Assembly: GCA_035946955.1 (NCBI GenBank) | Contig: DASYYE010000113.1 | Location: forward strand, 1 to 30,862 | DNA length: 30,862 nt | Direction of reading: 5' to 3' | From: DASYYE01 sp035946955 | GTDB lineage: Bacteria; Actinomycetota; Actinomycetes; Streptosporangiales; Streptosporangiaceae | Part shown: piece by piece, positions 14,530-21,544 of the stretch | How positions within the stretch are numbered: the stretch's first letter is position 1 | Layout of the letters: every line of letters begins with the position of its first letter | Notes under the pieces: generated by a model | Told to the model about the DNA's origin: nothing | The model's database searches: none | What the model saw: the letters and a program-made list of their open reading frames with translations, nothing else | Position numbers and translations under genes: made by a program

Positions 14530-14599
14530 GAGAACGTCAATGGGTCATCAATCCGGCGACAAGACCCGCACAGGGCACATCGGGCCGCTGCCGATCGGC

Positions 14600-14605
14600 C
14601 AGAAT
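14600..14605 (+). promoter_or_regulatory. Leaderless -10 candidate (CAGAAT)
   Basis: CAGAAT ends 6 nt before the ATG at 14612 of the YqgE gene, with the same spacing as CAGGAT before the thioredoxin-TPR gene. No Shine-Dalgarno site is present in the gap. Confidence 0.45.
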
Positions 14606-14611
14606 GGTCCC

Positions 14612-15184
14612 ATGGACCAAGCCCTTGCTGGCCGGCTGCTTGTTGCGACCCCTGCGCTGGGTGACGCCAACTTCCGCCGCACGGTGGTGCTGGTCGTAGA
14701 GGACGAGCCGGACGAGGGCACATTGGGTGTCGTGCTGAACCGGCCGACCGATGTGCCTGTCGGTCAGGTGCTCCAAGCGTGGACGGACCTGGTCAGCGAC
14801 CCCACGGTGGTCTTCCAGGGCGGGCCGGTGTCACCCAACAGCGCGCTGGGGCTGGCCATCGTCCCGGGGGAGGAGGAACCGGTGGGCTGGCACGCGCTCA
14901 ACTCCACCGCGTTCATGTCCCGGATCGGCCTGGTGGACCTGGGCACCCCCCCGCAGCTCCTGGAAGGGGGGCTCGCCTCGTTCCGGGTGTTCGCCGGGTA
15001 CGCGGGCTGGGGGCCCGGCCAGCTCCAGGCAGAGATCGACGAGGGCGCGTGGTACGTGCTGACGGCCGAACCAGCCGATGCCTTCGCCGCCGAGCCGCAG
15101 CGGCTCTGGCAGGCGGTGCTGCGCCGTGCCGGGGGACGGCTGGCGCTGGTGGCGACCTACCCGGACGACCCGTTGCTGAACTGA
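14612..15184 (+). CDS. YqgE/AlgH family protein
   Basis: A 190-residue protein of the UPF0301 family. It opens with the family signature GRLLVATPALGDANFRRTVV and continues with GTLGVVLNRPTDVPV, VVFQGGPVSPNSALGL, FRVFAGYAGWGPGQLQAEI and EIDEGAWYVL. The fold is known, but the function is unsettled (linked to alginate regulation in Pseudomonas). Usual family length is about 180-190, so it is complete. The ATG at 14612 fits both the family start and the -10 box 6 nt upstream; an open frame from 14480 runs back into the malic enzyme. It is followed 21 nt later by the DUF3039 gene. Confidence 0.93.
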   Translation: MDQALAGRLLVATPALGDANFRRTVVLVVEDEPDEGTLGVVLNRPTDVPVGQVLQAWTDLVSDPTVVFQGGPVSPNSALGLAIVPGEEEPVGWHALNSTAFMSRIGLVDLGTPPQLLEGGLASFRVFAGYAGWGPGQLQAEIDEGAWYVLTAEPADAFAAEPQRLWQAVLRRAGGRLALVATYPDDPLLN

Positions 15185-15191
15185 ACCCACG

Positions 15192-15197
15192 TAGGAT
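15192..15197 (+). promoter_or_regulatory. Leaderless -10 candidate (TAGGAT)
   Basis: TAGGAT lies 8 nt before the ATG at 15206 of the DUF3039 gene and only 2 nt before an in-frame ATG at 15200, which favours the second ATG as the start. Confidence 0.5.
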
Positions 15198-15205
15198 CGA
15201 TGGCT

Positions 15206-15469
15206 ATGGAAACCGAGGTCCTTCCCGAGCAGGGCACACGTGAAGGTACGGACACCAGGCCAGAGGTGTCCACGGGGGATGGCGACCACGAGCGTTTCGC
15301 GCACTACGTCCGTAAGGACAAGATCGTGGACAGCGCCGTGAGCGGCGTCCCCGTGGTCGCGCTGTGCGGCAAGAAGTGGGTACCCAACCGAGACCCTTCC
15401 CGGTTCCCCATCTGCCCGGACTGCAAGCGCATATACGAGTCCCTGCCCCAAGGCGGCCGCGAGGACTAG
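15206..15469 (+). CDS. DUF3039 family protein, zinc-ribbon-like
   Basis: An 87-residue protein of an actinobacterial family. The first 25 residues are acidic and variable. The conserved part is HERFAHYVRKDKIVDSAVSG, then VVALCGKKWVPNRDPSRFPI and CPDCKRIYESL. One Cys in ALCGK and two in CPDCK are positioned like a small metal site. Its role is unknown; it commonly lies near yqgE and NAD-salvage genes. The ATG at 15206 is preferred to 15200 from promoter spacing. The stop TAG (15467-15469) is in the first copy of a 21-bp tandem duplication that separates it from the convergent pncA. Confidence 0.88.
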   Translation: METEVLPEQGTREGTDTRPEVSTGDGDHERFAHYVRKDKIVDSAVSGVPVVALCGKKWVPNRDPSRFPICPDCKRIYESLPQGGRED

Positions 15470-15496
15470 CTGTCCGGCCGCGAGGACTAGCTGTCC
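15455..15496. repeat. 21-bp tandem duplication across convergent stops
   Basis: Two perfect copies, 15455-15475 and 15476-15496, containing GAGGACTAGCTGTCC. Each copy carries CTAG, which is a stop for both strands. DUF3039 stops in the first copy and pncA stops in the second. Confidence 0.95.
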
Positions 15497-16047
15497 GCGA
15501 GTTCGACGCCCGCCGCGCGCAATGCGTCGAGCGCCTGCTGGGTCGTGTCAGGGGCGACCCCCGCGGTCAGGCTGGTGAGCACACGGGTGGCGAAGCCGAA
15601 CTGGGCGGCGTCCAATGCGGTCGCCCGCACGCAGTAGTCCGTGGCAATACCGGCCACATCGACTTCGTCCACACCGCGCTCGCGTAGCCAGTCCGCCAGC
15701 GGGGCACCGGACTCACTGGCGCCCTCGAAGCCGCTGTAGGCGGCGGCGTAGGCGCCCTTGCTGAAGACTGCCCCTACCCGGCTGGTGTCGAGCGCGGGAT
15801 GGAACTGTGCACCCGTGGTCCCGGCGACGCAGTGCGATGGCCAGGAGTGCGCGAAGTCCGGCGTGGTCGAGAAGTGCTCACCCGGGTCCACGTGGTAGTC
15901 GCGGGTCGCGGCCACATGCGCGTACCGGCTGCCCACGGTGGCCAGGTGCCTGGTGATGGCCGCGGCCGTCGCGGCCCCGCCAGCCACCGCGAGTGACCCA
16001 CCCTCGCAGAAGTCGTTCTGCACGTCCACGATCACCAGGGCTCGCAC
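15487..16047 (-). CDS. pncA: Nicotinamidase / pyrazinamidase
   Basis: A 186-residue enzyme of the isochorismatase-like hydrolase family that deamidates nicotinamide to nicotinate in NAD salvage; the same activity turns pyrazinamide into pyrazinoic acid in mycobacteria. The catalytic triad is visible as Asp8 (VDVQNDFCEGG), Lys97 (VFSKGAY) and Cys139 (ATDYCVRATALDA). Metal ligands correspond to Asp50 and His52 (TRDYHVDP), His58 and His72. Length equals M. tuberculosis PncA (186). GTG at 16047 is 6 nt after a TAGGCT box. Downstream stop lies in the tandem duplication. Together with pncB on the same strand it provides two successive salvage steps. Confidence 0.95.
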   Translation of the reverse strand: MRALVIVDVQNDFCEGGSLAVAGGAATAAAITRHLATVGSRYAHVAATRDYHVDPGEHFSTTPDFAHSWPSHCVAGTTGAQFHPALDTSRVGAVFSKGAYAAAYSGFEGASESGAPLADWLRERGVDEVDVAGIATDYCVRATALDAAQFGFATRVLTSLTAGVAPDTTQQALDALRAAGVELADS

Positions 16048-16053
16048 GCACCG

Positions 16054-16059
16054 AGCCTA
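16054..16059 (-). promoter_or_regulatory. Leaderless -10 candidate (TAGGCT) for pncA
   Basis: TAGGCT on the minus strand ends 6 nt before GTG at 16047. No ribosome site lies between. Confidence 0.5.
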
Positions 16060-16108
16060 CCCGCGAGCGAACCCTGGCGATCGTGGAGGCGAGCGAGAAC
16101 CAGCAGAG

Positions 16109-16573
16109 TCAGGCCACGTCGGCCGGGGTGCCGCCGGTGATGCGGATGAGCTCATCGAACGACGTCGGGAACACCGTGTGGGCGTGGCCCGCCGCGGCCC
16201 ATACCACCGGGTATTTGCTCAGCCAGTGGTCGACCAGGGTCCGCAACGGGCTTGGGTGTCCCACTGGGGCGACCCCGCCGATGGCCTGCCCGGTCGCTTC
16301 ACGTACGAACTCCGGGTCGGCCCGGCTCACTGAGGACGCCCCCATCAGGGTGGCGACCAGTGCGGTGTCCACCCGGTGTGCGCCACTGGTCAGCACGAGC
16401 AGCGGCGCCCCGTCCGCGTTGAACACCAGGCTGTTGGCGATCGCGCCCACATCACAGCCGAGCTGGGCGGCGGCGGTGGCCGCGGTTGGGGCTGGCTCGG
16501 GCAGTTCCCGCACGTCCGCGGCGACCCCGAGCGCACGCAGGGTGCCGGCTACGTGCAGCGCGGAGGGATGCAC
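16109..16573 (-). CDS. YbaK/EbsC-type aminoacyl-tRNA deacylase-like protein
   Basis: A 154-residue single-domain protein of the YbaK/ProX superfamily, which removes wrongly attached amino acids from tRNA (Cys-tRNAPro or Ala-tRNAPro in characterised members). It shows the family features CDVGAIANSLVFNADG, APLLVLTSGAHRVD, and the strongly conserved GQAIGGVAPVGHP near residue 110. Its exact tRNA substrate is not clear. GTG at 16573 lies 6 nt after TAGCCT. It stands between pncA and pncB on the same strand with a promoter of its own, so it is not obviously tied to NAD metabolism. Confidence 0.92.
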   Translation of the reverse strand: MHPSALHVAGTLRALGVAADVRELPEPAPTAATAAAQLGCDVGAIANSLVFNADGAPLLVLTSGAHRVDTALVATLMGASSVSRADPEFVREATGQAIGGVAPVGHPSPLRTLVDHWLSKYPVVWAAAGHAHTVFPTSFDELIRITGGTPADVA

Positions 16574-16579
16574 GTCAGC

Positions 16580-16585
16580 AGGCTA
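16580..16585 (-). promoter_or_regulatory. Leaderless -10 candidate (TAGCCT)
   Basis: TAGCCT on the minus strand ends 6 nt before GTG at 16573 of the YbaK-like gene. Confidence 0.5.
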
Positions 16586-16618
16586 CCGGCGGGCCAGCGG
16601 TCCGGGTGCCGGGCCGCG

Positions 16619-17923
16619 TCACGGCAGGGGGGTGAACTCGGTGGGGATCGCCGGGGAGCCACGGGACAGGCGGCGGGCGCTCAACGGCAGCTCGGCCATC
16701 ACCTGCTGGTGGCGTTCGCGTGCCGCGGTCAGGGGTTCCCGGCCGACCACGACACCACCGCGCACGAGGGGGCGCAGCAGCGGCCGGTCAGACTCCGATG
16801 GCTCCGGGGGTGCCAGCGTGACCACTTCCGCCAGGGCGACACCGTCGCCGTCCCGGCGGCGCACGGCCCACTTGCGGCCACCCCGGCCCGTTTTGCCCAC
16901 CGACCGCTTGGCCATGGGCTGCAGGTCGCCCCCGGCACCGGCCCTCGCGACCAGTTTGTAGACCAGTGCGGCGGTGGGTGCCCCGGAGCCGGTCACCAGG
17001 GCCGTGCCCACGCCATAGGCATCCACGGGGGCGCGGGCGAGCGCCGCGATCGCATACTCGTCGAGGTCCCCGGTCACCACGATCTTCGTGCCGTGCGCGC
17101 CGAGTCCGTCCAGCAGTGCCCGCACCTGGTGTGCGGTGGCGGCCAGGTCGCCGCTGTCGATACGGACCGCTCCCAGACTGGGCCCGGCGAGTTCCACCGC
17201 CGTCCGGACGGCGGCTGCCACGTCGAAGGTGTCCACCAGCAGCGTGCTCTGCGTGCCCAGGGCCGCGAGCTGTGCCGCGAACGCATCGCGTTCGCTGTCA
17301 TGGACCAGGGTGAACGCGTGGGCACTGGTCCCGCGGGTGGGCACACCATAGTCCCGCCCCGCCTGCAGGTTGGAGGTGGCGGCGAACCCGGTGAGGTAGG
17401 CGGCGCGGGCACTGGCCACGGCGGCGAGCTCGTGCGTGCGGCGCGAGCCCATCTCGGTGAGCGGACGGCCGCCAGCGGCACCGGCCATCCGGGCGGCGGC
17501 CGACGCGATGGCGCAGTCATGGTTGAGGATGGACAGCACCAGCGTCTCCAGCACCACAGCCTGCCCGAACGGGGCGTCCACCACCAGGATCGGCGAGCCT
17601 GGGAAGTAGCACTCGCCTTCCGCGTAACCCCAGATGTCACCGGTGAAGCGGAAGGACTCCAGGTACCCGAGAGTGGCGTCGTCCACCACGCCGCTCGCCC
17701 GCAGGGAGTCACGCTCGGCTGGGCCGAACGAGAACGCCTCCAGCGCGTCGAGCAGCCGCCCGGTGCCCGCGACCACGCCGTAGCGCCGTCCGTGGGGCAG
17801 GTGCCGGGCGAATACTTCAAACACTGACCGGCGCCCGGCTACGCCGCTGTGCAGCGCACCTGCCACCATGGTCAGCTCATAGTGGTCAGTGAGCAGGCCC
17901 GTGCTGGCCACGCTAGGAGCCAC
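16619..17923 (-). CDS. pncB: Nicotinate phosphoribosyltransferase
   Basis: A 434-residue enzyme that joins nicotinate to PRPP, giving nicotinate mononucleotide, the committed step of the Preiss-Handler NAD salvage route. It opens STGLLTDHYELTMVAGALHS, typical of the family, followed by FEVFARHLPHGRRYGVVAG. The phosphorylated His lies in VPTRGTSAHAFTLVHD, and RIDSGDLAATAHQVRALLDG and VTGDLDEYAIAAL form the barrel. The GTG at 17923 is chosen because TAGTCT lies 7 nt upstream and the family begins here; a frame to 18292 is antisense to clpS and is rejected. It is divergent from clpS, as in M. tuberculosis (Rv1330c/Rv1331). Confidence 0.95.
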   Translation of the reverse strand: MAPSVASTGLLTDHYELTMVAGALHSGVAGRRSVFEVFARHLPHGRRYGVVAGTGRLLDALEAFSFGPAERDSLRASGVVDDATLGYLESFRFTGDIWGYAEGECYFPGSPILVVDAPFGQAVVLETLVLSILNHDCAIASAAARMAGAAGGRPLTEMGSRRTHELAAVASARAAYLTGFAATSNLQAGRDYGVPTRGTSAHAFTLVHDSERDAFAAQLAALGTQSTLLVDTFDVAAAVRTAVELAGPSLGAVRIDSGDLAATAHQVRALLDGLGAHGTKIVVTGDLDEYAIAALARAPVDAYGVGTALVTGSGAPTAALVYKLVARAGAGGDLQPMAKRSVGKTGRGGRKWAVRRRDGDGVALAEVVTLAPPEPSESDRPLLRPLVRGGVVVGREPLTAARERHQQVMAELPLSARRLSRGSPAIPTEFTPLP

Positions 17924-17930
17924 GAGTGGA

Positions 17931-17936
17931 AGACTA
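17931..17936 (-). promoter_or_regulatory. Leaderless -10 candidate (TAGTCT) for pncB
   Basis: TAGTCT on the minus strand is 7 nt before GTG at 17923. It decides the pncB start. Confidence 0.5.
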
Positions 17937-17977
17937 GAGGGTGTGGGCCAGCTGTCGTCGAGGGAGGTGACGGGGCA

Positions 17978-18268
17978 GTGAGTGTGGCACCTGCTGAGGT
18001 TGAGCGGCCGGAGACGCGCCAGGAGACCAGGCCTGATACGCCGTGGGTAACCATCGTCTGGAACGACCCGGTCAACCTCATGACATACGTGACGTATGTG
18101 TTCCAAAAGGTCTTCGGCTACCCGAAGACCAAAGCACACAAGCTGATGATGGACGTCCACCACAAGGGCAAGGCGGTAGTTTCCGCTGGCACGCGCGAGG
18201 AGATGGAACGTGACGTTCAGATCCTGCATGGTTACGGTCTGTGGGCCACGGTGAGCCACGACCGGTGA
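17978..18268 (+). CDS. clpS: ClpS adaptor of the Clp protease
   Basis: A 96-residue adaptor that binds N-degron substrates and delivers them to the ClpA/ClpC-ClpP protease. After a variable acidic N-terminus come WVTIVWNDPVNLMTYVTYVF with the hallmark N-D-x-V-N substrate pocket, YPKTKAHKLMMDVHHKGKAV, and a final ILHGYGLWATVSHD. GTG at 17978 lies 7 or more bases after GGGAGG. The stop overlaps the next start by GTGA, so DUF2017 is translationally coupled, as in other actinobacteria. Divergent pncB is 54 bases away. Confidence 0.95.
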   Translation: MSVAPAEVERPETRQETRPDTPWVTIVWNDPVNLMTYVTYVFQKVFGYPKTKAHKLMMDVHHKGKAVVSAGTREEMERDVQILHGYGLWATVSHDR

Positions 18269-18921
18269 GCGCAGCGAGCGAACCAAGCGCACCGCAGCCC
18301 GAGTGGCAGAACGACACGGCGGGCTTGTCTGCGGAAGAGATCGTGGAGGAGGTCATGGCGGGTTTCCGGCGGAAGCCCGGTGGGGTCTCTGCCCGGTTCA
18401 CCCCGGCGCAGGCTGGGATCATCCGCAGCCTGGTCAGCCAGTTGGCTGAGCTCATCACGCCGCCAGCGGACGAGCCCGGCGTGTCACCCGGGACACCACT
18501 GACACCGGAGCTGGCGGAACTGGCCGCGATGCTGGGGGATCCCGGCCCTTCCCACCCGCCTGATGACCCGGTGCTCGCCCGCCTGCTGCCTGACGCCTAC
18601 CAGGACGACCCGGAGGCGGCGGGGGAGTTCCGCCGCTACACCGAGCAGGAACTGCGGGACGGCAAGCTCGCGGCGGCCAGGACGGTGCTCGCGACCCTGC
18701 CGGCCAAGGGCGGCCGCGTCCGGCTGTCGGCCAGCGACGCTGAGGTGTGGCTGCGCGTCCTCAACGACGTGCGGCTGGGACTGGGGGTACGGCTGGGTAT
18801 CACCGAGGACTACGAGCGGGACCTGGCCGGCCTCGGCGACGAGGACCCACGGCTGGCCTACTACCAGGTCTATGACTGGCTGACGTTCCTGCAGGAGACC
18901 CTCGTACGCGCCCTCTGGTAG
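18265..18921 (+). CDS. DUF2017 family protein
   Basis: A 218-residue soluble helical protein of an actinobacterial family of unknown function that regularly follows clpS. The recognisable parts are VMAGFRRKPGGVSARFTPAQ, IIRSLVSQLAELI, DPVLARLLPDAYQDDPEAAG, FRRYTEQELRDGKLAAARTV and YYQVYDWLTFLQETLVRALW. GTG at 18265 overlaps the clpS TGA (GTGA), which fixes the start. Coupling to ClpS suggests a role in the same proteolytic pathway; that is inference from context. Confidence 0.92.
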   Translation: MSAASEPSAPQPEWQNDTAGLSAEEIVEEVMAGFRRKPGGVSARFTPAQAGIIRSLVSQLAELITPPADEPGVSPGTPLTPELAELAAMLGDPGPSHPPDDPVLARLLPDAYQDDPEAAGEFRRYTEQELRDGKLAAARTVLATLPAKGGRVRLSASDAEVWLRVLNDVRLGLGVRLGITEDYERDLAGLGDEDPRLAYYQVYDWLTFLQETLVRALW

Positions 18922-18966
18922 GGCGGGCTCGCGGGGCGTGGTGGCCGGCTCCGCAGGCGGCACCGA

Positions 18967-18972
18967 TACGCT
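18967..18972 (+). promoter_or_regulatory. Leaderless -10 candidate (TACGCT)
   Basis: TACGCT ends 7 nt before ATG 18980 of the JAMM peptidase gene, in the 58-base gap after DUF2017. It suggests a separate promoter for the cysteine-synthesis genes. Confidence 0.45.
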
Positions 18973-18979
18973 CACACCC

Positions 18980-19405
18980 ATGGCGCTCACGCTCCCTGCA
19001 GCCCTCTATGAGGAGATCGTGGCCCACGCGCGGGCCGACCACCCGGACGAGGCCTGTGGCGTGCTCGCGGGCCCAGTCGGCAGCGACCAGCCGCGGCGGT
19101 TCATCCCCATGGCCAATGCCGAACGTTCGCCAACCTTCTACCGCTTCGACTCGATGGAGCAGTTGCAGGTCTGGCGGGAAATGGACGACCGCGACGAGGA
19201 ACCCGTCGTGATCTACCACTCCCACACCGCCACGCAGGCATACCCGTCGCGGACCGACATCTCCTATGCCAGCGAGCCGGGCGCCCATTACGTGCTGGTC
19301 TCCACCCGTGACCCGGACACCGTGGAGTTCCGTTCCTTCCGGATCACCGACGGCGAGGTCACCGAGGAAGAAGTGCGGATCCTGGCAGGCGAGACACTGG
19401 AATGA
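18980..19405 (+). CDS. mec: JAMM/MPN metalloprotease releasing cysteine from CysO
   Basis: A 141-residue member of peptidase family M67, orthologous by context to M. tuberculosis Rv1334 (Mec+). The zinc motif is complete: Glu24 (DEACGVLAG), then His80-x-His82-x7-Ser90-x2-Asp93 (VIYHSHTATQAYPSRTD). Mec cleaves the bond between the CysO C-terminal glycine and the newly formed cysteine, freeing the amino acid. It is followed by cysO and cysM, giving the complete pathway. The ATG at 18980 is supported by the -10 box 7 nt upstream. Its TGA overlaps an ATG at 19402 (ATGA) that could start an extended CysO. In this window the cysO product carries an encoded Cys after Gly-Gly, so Mec may also be needed to mature CysO. 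Confidence 0.93.
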   Translation: MALTLPAALYEEIVAHARADHPDEACGVLAGPVGSDQPRRFIPMANAERSPTFYRFDSMEQLQVWREMDDRDEEPVVIYHSHTATQAYPSRTDISYASEPGAHYVLVSTRDPDTVEFRSFRITDGEVTEEEVRILAGETLE

Positions 19406-19488
19406 TCCTGCTGGGCCTCCGGTTGGAACCATGCGAGGATCAGCACCCGAGTCCCTGGCGGTACGACACCCCCTGGAGCGAGAAGTCC

Positions 19489-19764
19489 ATGGCCATCGAG
19501 GTACGCATCCCGACCATCCTGCGCACCTACACAGGCGGCGCCAAGGAAGTGGCGGGTTCCGGCTCGACACTCGCTGAGCTCTTCGGCGACCTGGAGTCCC
19601 GGCACCAGGGACTGCGCGAGCGACTGGTTGACGAGGCCGGATTGCGGCGCTTCGTAAACGTGTATGTGAATGACGAGGACGTGCGGTTCCTCGGGGGACT
19701 GGACGCGCAGGTCAAGGACGGGGACACGGTCACCGTGCTGCCCGCGGTCGCGGGTGGGTGCTAG
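19489..19764 (+). CDS. cysO: Sulfur carrier CysO with encoded C-terminal Gly-Gly-Cys
   Basis: A 91-residue ubiquitin-fold sulfur carrier of the MoaD/ThiS superfamily, close in pattern to mycobacterial CysO (EVRIPTILRTYTGGAKEV, RFVNVYVNDEDVRFLGGLDA, VKDGDTVTVLPAVAGG). In the known pathway the terminal Gly becomes a thiocarboxylate, CysM attacks it with phosphoserine-derived aminoacrylate, and Mec releases cysteine. Here the codons GGT GGG TGC TAG end the gene, so Cys91 follows Gly89-Gly90. M. tuberculosis CysO ends in Gly-Gly. The pre-protein therefore resembles the CysO-Cys adduct and should need trimming before it can be activated. ATG at 19489 is the family start; an ATG at 19402 that overlaps the mec stop would add 29 unrelated residues. 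Confidence 0.92.
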   Translation: MAIEVRIPTILRTYTGGAKEVAGSGSTLAELFGDLESRHQGLRERLVDEAGLRRFVNVYVNDEDVRFLGGLDAQVKDGDTVTVLPAVAGGC

Positions 19765-19830
19765 CCGCCAGCCAGGGCACGCTGACCAGCGCTGGGCGGC
19801 GGTCCCGGCCTTGGGCACGGGGAGGACTTG

Positions 19831-20778
19831 ATGCGTTACGACTCGCTGCTCGGTGCGCTGGGTGGCACCCCGCTGGTAGGGCTGCCCCGGCTGTCGCCTG
19901 CTCCCGATGTCCGGCTGTGGGCCAAGCTCGAGGACCGCAACCCCACCGGGTCGGTCAAGGACCGGCCCGCGTTCTTCATGGTCGAGCAGGCCGAGAAGGA
20001 GGGGCTGCTCACTACCGGCGCCACCATCCTGGAGCCGACCTCCGGCAACACCGGTATCTCACTGGCCATGATCGCGCGTCTGCGTGGCTACCGGATGGTC
20101 TGCGTCATGCCGGAGAACACCTCGGCCGAGCGCAGGCAGATCCTGCAGATGTACGGGGCGCAGATCATCGCCTCACCTGCCGCGGGCGGGTCGAACGAGG
20201 CCGTCAGGGTGGCGAAGAGGCTGGCAGAGGCCCATCCCGACTGGGTGATGCTGTACCAGTACGGCAACGAGGCGAACGCCCGGGCACACTACGAGACCAC
20301 CGGCCCGGAACTGCTCGCCGACCTGCCCTCCATCACTGCATTCGTGGCCGGGCTCGGCACCACGGGAACGCTCATGGGCGTCGGCCGTTACCTGCGTGAG
20401 CACGTGCCCGGCGTGGCGATCGTGGCTGCCGAGCCCCGTTACGGTGAGCTCGTCTACGGCCTGCGCAATGTGGACGAGGGCTTCGTGCCCGAACTCTACG
20501 ACGAGTCGGTGCTGACCACCCGGTTCTCCGTCGCCGCGAGCGATGCGCTGCGCCGGACCAGGGAGCTGCTGGGCGCCGAAGGGATCTTCGCGGGGATCTC
20601 GACAGGTGCTGCGCTGCACGCCGCGCTCGGGATGGCGGCCAAGGCCCAGGCGGCCGGGGAACGGGCCGACATCGCCTTCGTGGTGGCCGACGGCGGCTGG
20701 AAGTACCTGTCCACCGGCGCCTACGCCGGCACCCTGGAAGAGGCCGAAGCCAAGCTGGAAGGCCAGCTCTGGGCCTGA
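19831..20778 (+). CDS. cysM: O-phosphoserine sulfhydrylase (cysteine synthase M)
   Basis: A 315-residue PLP enzyme of fold type II. The PLP lysine is Lys43 in NPTGSVKDRPAF, the phosphate loop is EPTSGNTGISLAM, and GLGTTGTLMGVGRYL forms the second glycine-rich loop. Arg212 in YGLRNVDEGFVPELYD aligns by offset with Arg220 of M. tuberculosis CysM, which selects O-phosphoserine, and the C-terminus (GWKYLSTGAYAGTLEEAE, LEGQLWA) matches the lid that protects the aminoacrylate. It should therefore use CysO thiocarboxylate as sulfur donor. ATG at 19831 follows GGGGAGG by 5 bases; a TTG at 19828 is possible. It is 13 bases ahead of the MBL gene. Confidence 0.96.
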   Translation: MRYDSLLGALGGTPLVGLPRLSPAPDVRLWAKLEDRNPTGSVKDRPAFFMVEQAEKEGLLTTGATILEPTSGNTGISLAMIARLRGYRMVCVMPENTSAERRQILQMYGAQIIASPAAGGSNEAVRVAKRLAEAHPDWVMLYQYGNEANARAHYETTGPELLADLPSITAFVAGLGTTGTLMGVGRYLREHVPGVAIVAAEPRYGELVYGLRNVDEGFVPELYDESVLTTRFSVAASDALRRTRELLGAEGIFAGISTGAALHAALGMAAKAQAAGERADIAFVVADGGWKYLSTGAYAGTLEEAEAKLEGQLWA

Positions 20779-20791
20779 GAGACTGACTGCC

Positions 20792-21544
20792 GTGCGGCTG
20801 ACCATTGCAGGGTGTTCAGGCTCGTTCCCCGGGCCGGACAGCCCGGCCTCGTGTTACCTGCTGGAGGCCGAGGGGTTCCGGCTGGTCCTGGACCTCGGCA
20901 ACGGCGGCCTCGGGGCGCTGCAGCGCCACATCCAACTGGACGACATCGACGCCGTCTGCCTGAGCCACCTCCACGCCGACCACTGCCTCGACCTGTGCTC
21001 GCTGTGGGTGGCGCGGACCTTCGGCCCGGGCGGCCCGCGCCCGCCCATCCCCGTCCATGCCCCCGCCGGGACGCCACACCGGATGGCCCAGGCCTACGGA
21101 CTCGACGAGCACCCGGGGATGATGGAGCGGTTCAGCTTCCAGGCCCTGGCGCCGGGCAGGTGCGACATCGGCCCGTTCCAGGTGAGCCTCGAGCACATGA
21201 GCCACCCCGTGGAGACGTTCGGCTTCCGGGTCGAACATGGCGGCCGCAGCCTGGTCTACTCCGCGGACACGGGGGAGTGTCCCGCGCTCGTACGGCTCGC
21301 CCACCAGGCTGACCTGCTGTTGTGTGAGGCCTCCTTTCTGAGCGGGCCCGACCTGCCGCCGGACCTGCACCTGACGGGCCGCCAGGCGGCGGAGCACGCA
21401 GCCCGGGCGGGGGTGGGACGGCTCGTGCTCACCCACCTGGTGCCCTGGCACGACCCGGGCCGGACCCTGGAGGAAGCCGCCGCGGTCCCCTTCAGCGGCG
21501 CGGTCGGCCTCGCCGCTTCCGGCCAGCGCTACGACCTGGACTGA
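20792..21544 (+). CDS. MBL-fold hydrolase, Rv1339-like phosphodiesterase
   Basis: A 250-residue metallo-beta-lactamase-fold enzyme. It opens VRLTIAGCSGSFPGPDSPAS, and the zinc motif is CLSHLHADHCLDL (residues about 57-69), followed by the further ligands in LEHMSHPVETFGF, YSADTGECPAL and LTHLVPWHDP. Position after cysM matches M. tuberculosis Rv1339, reported as an atypical cyclic-nucleotide phosphodiesterase; related MBL proteins act on RNA, so the substrate is not settled. GTG at 20792 begins the family sequence. The last 53 bases overlap the convergent WD40 gene. In M. tuberculosis the next genes are rph and rdgB, absent here up to the window's end. Confidence 0.9.
   Translation: MRLTIAGCSGSFPGPDSPASCYLLEAEGFRLVLDLGNGGLGALQRHIQLDDIDAVCLSHLHADHCLDLCSLWVARTFGPGGPRPPIPVHAPAGTPHRMAQAYGLDEHPGMMERFSFQALAPGRCDIGPFQVSLEHMSHPVETFGFRVEHGGRSLVYSADTGECPALVRLAHQADLLLCEASFLSGPDLPPDLHLTGRQAAEHAARAGVGRLVLTHLVPWHDPGRTLEEAAAVPFSGAVGLAASGQRYDLD

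Noticed and set aside
17924..18292. Upstream extension of pncB by 123 codons
   Set aside because: The extension is antisense to clpS and its promoter; the family start and TAGTCT box fit GTG at 17923.
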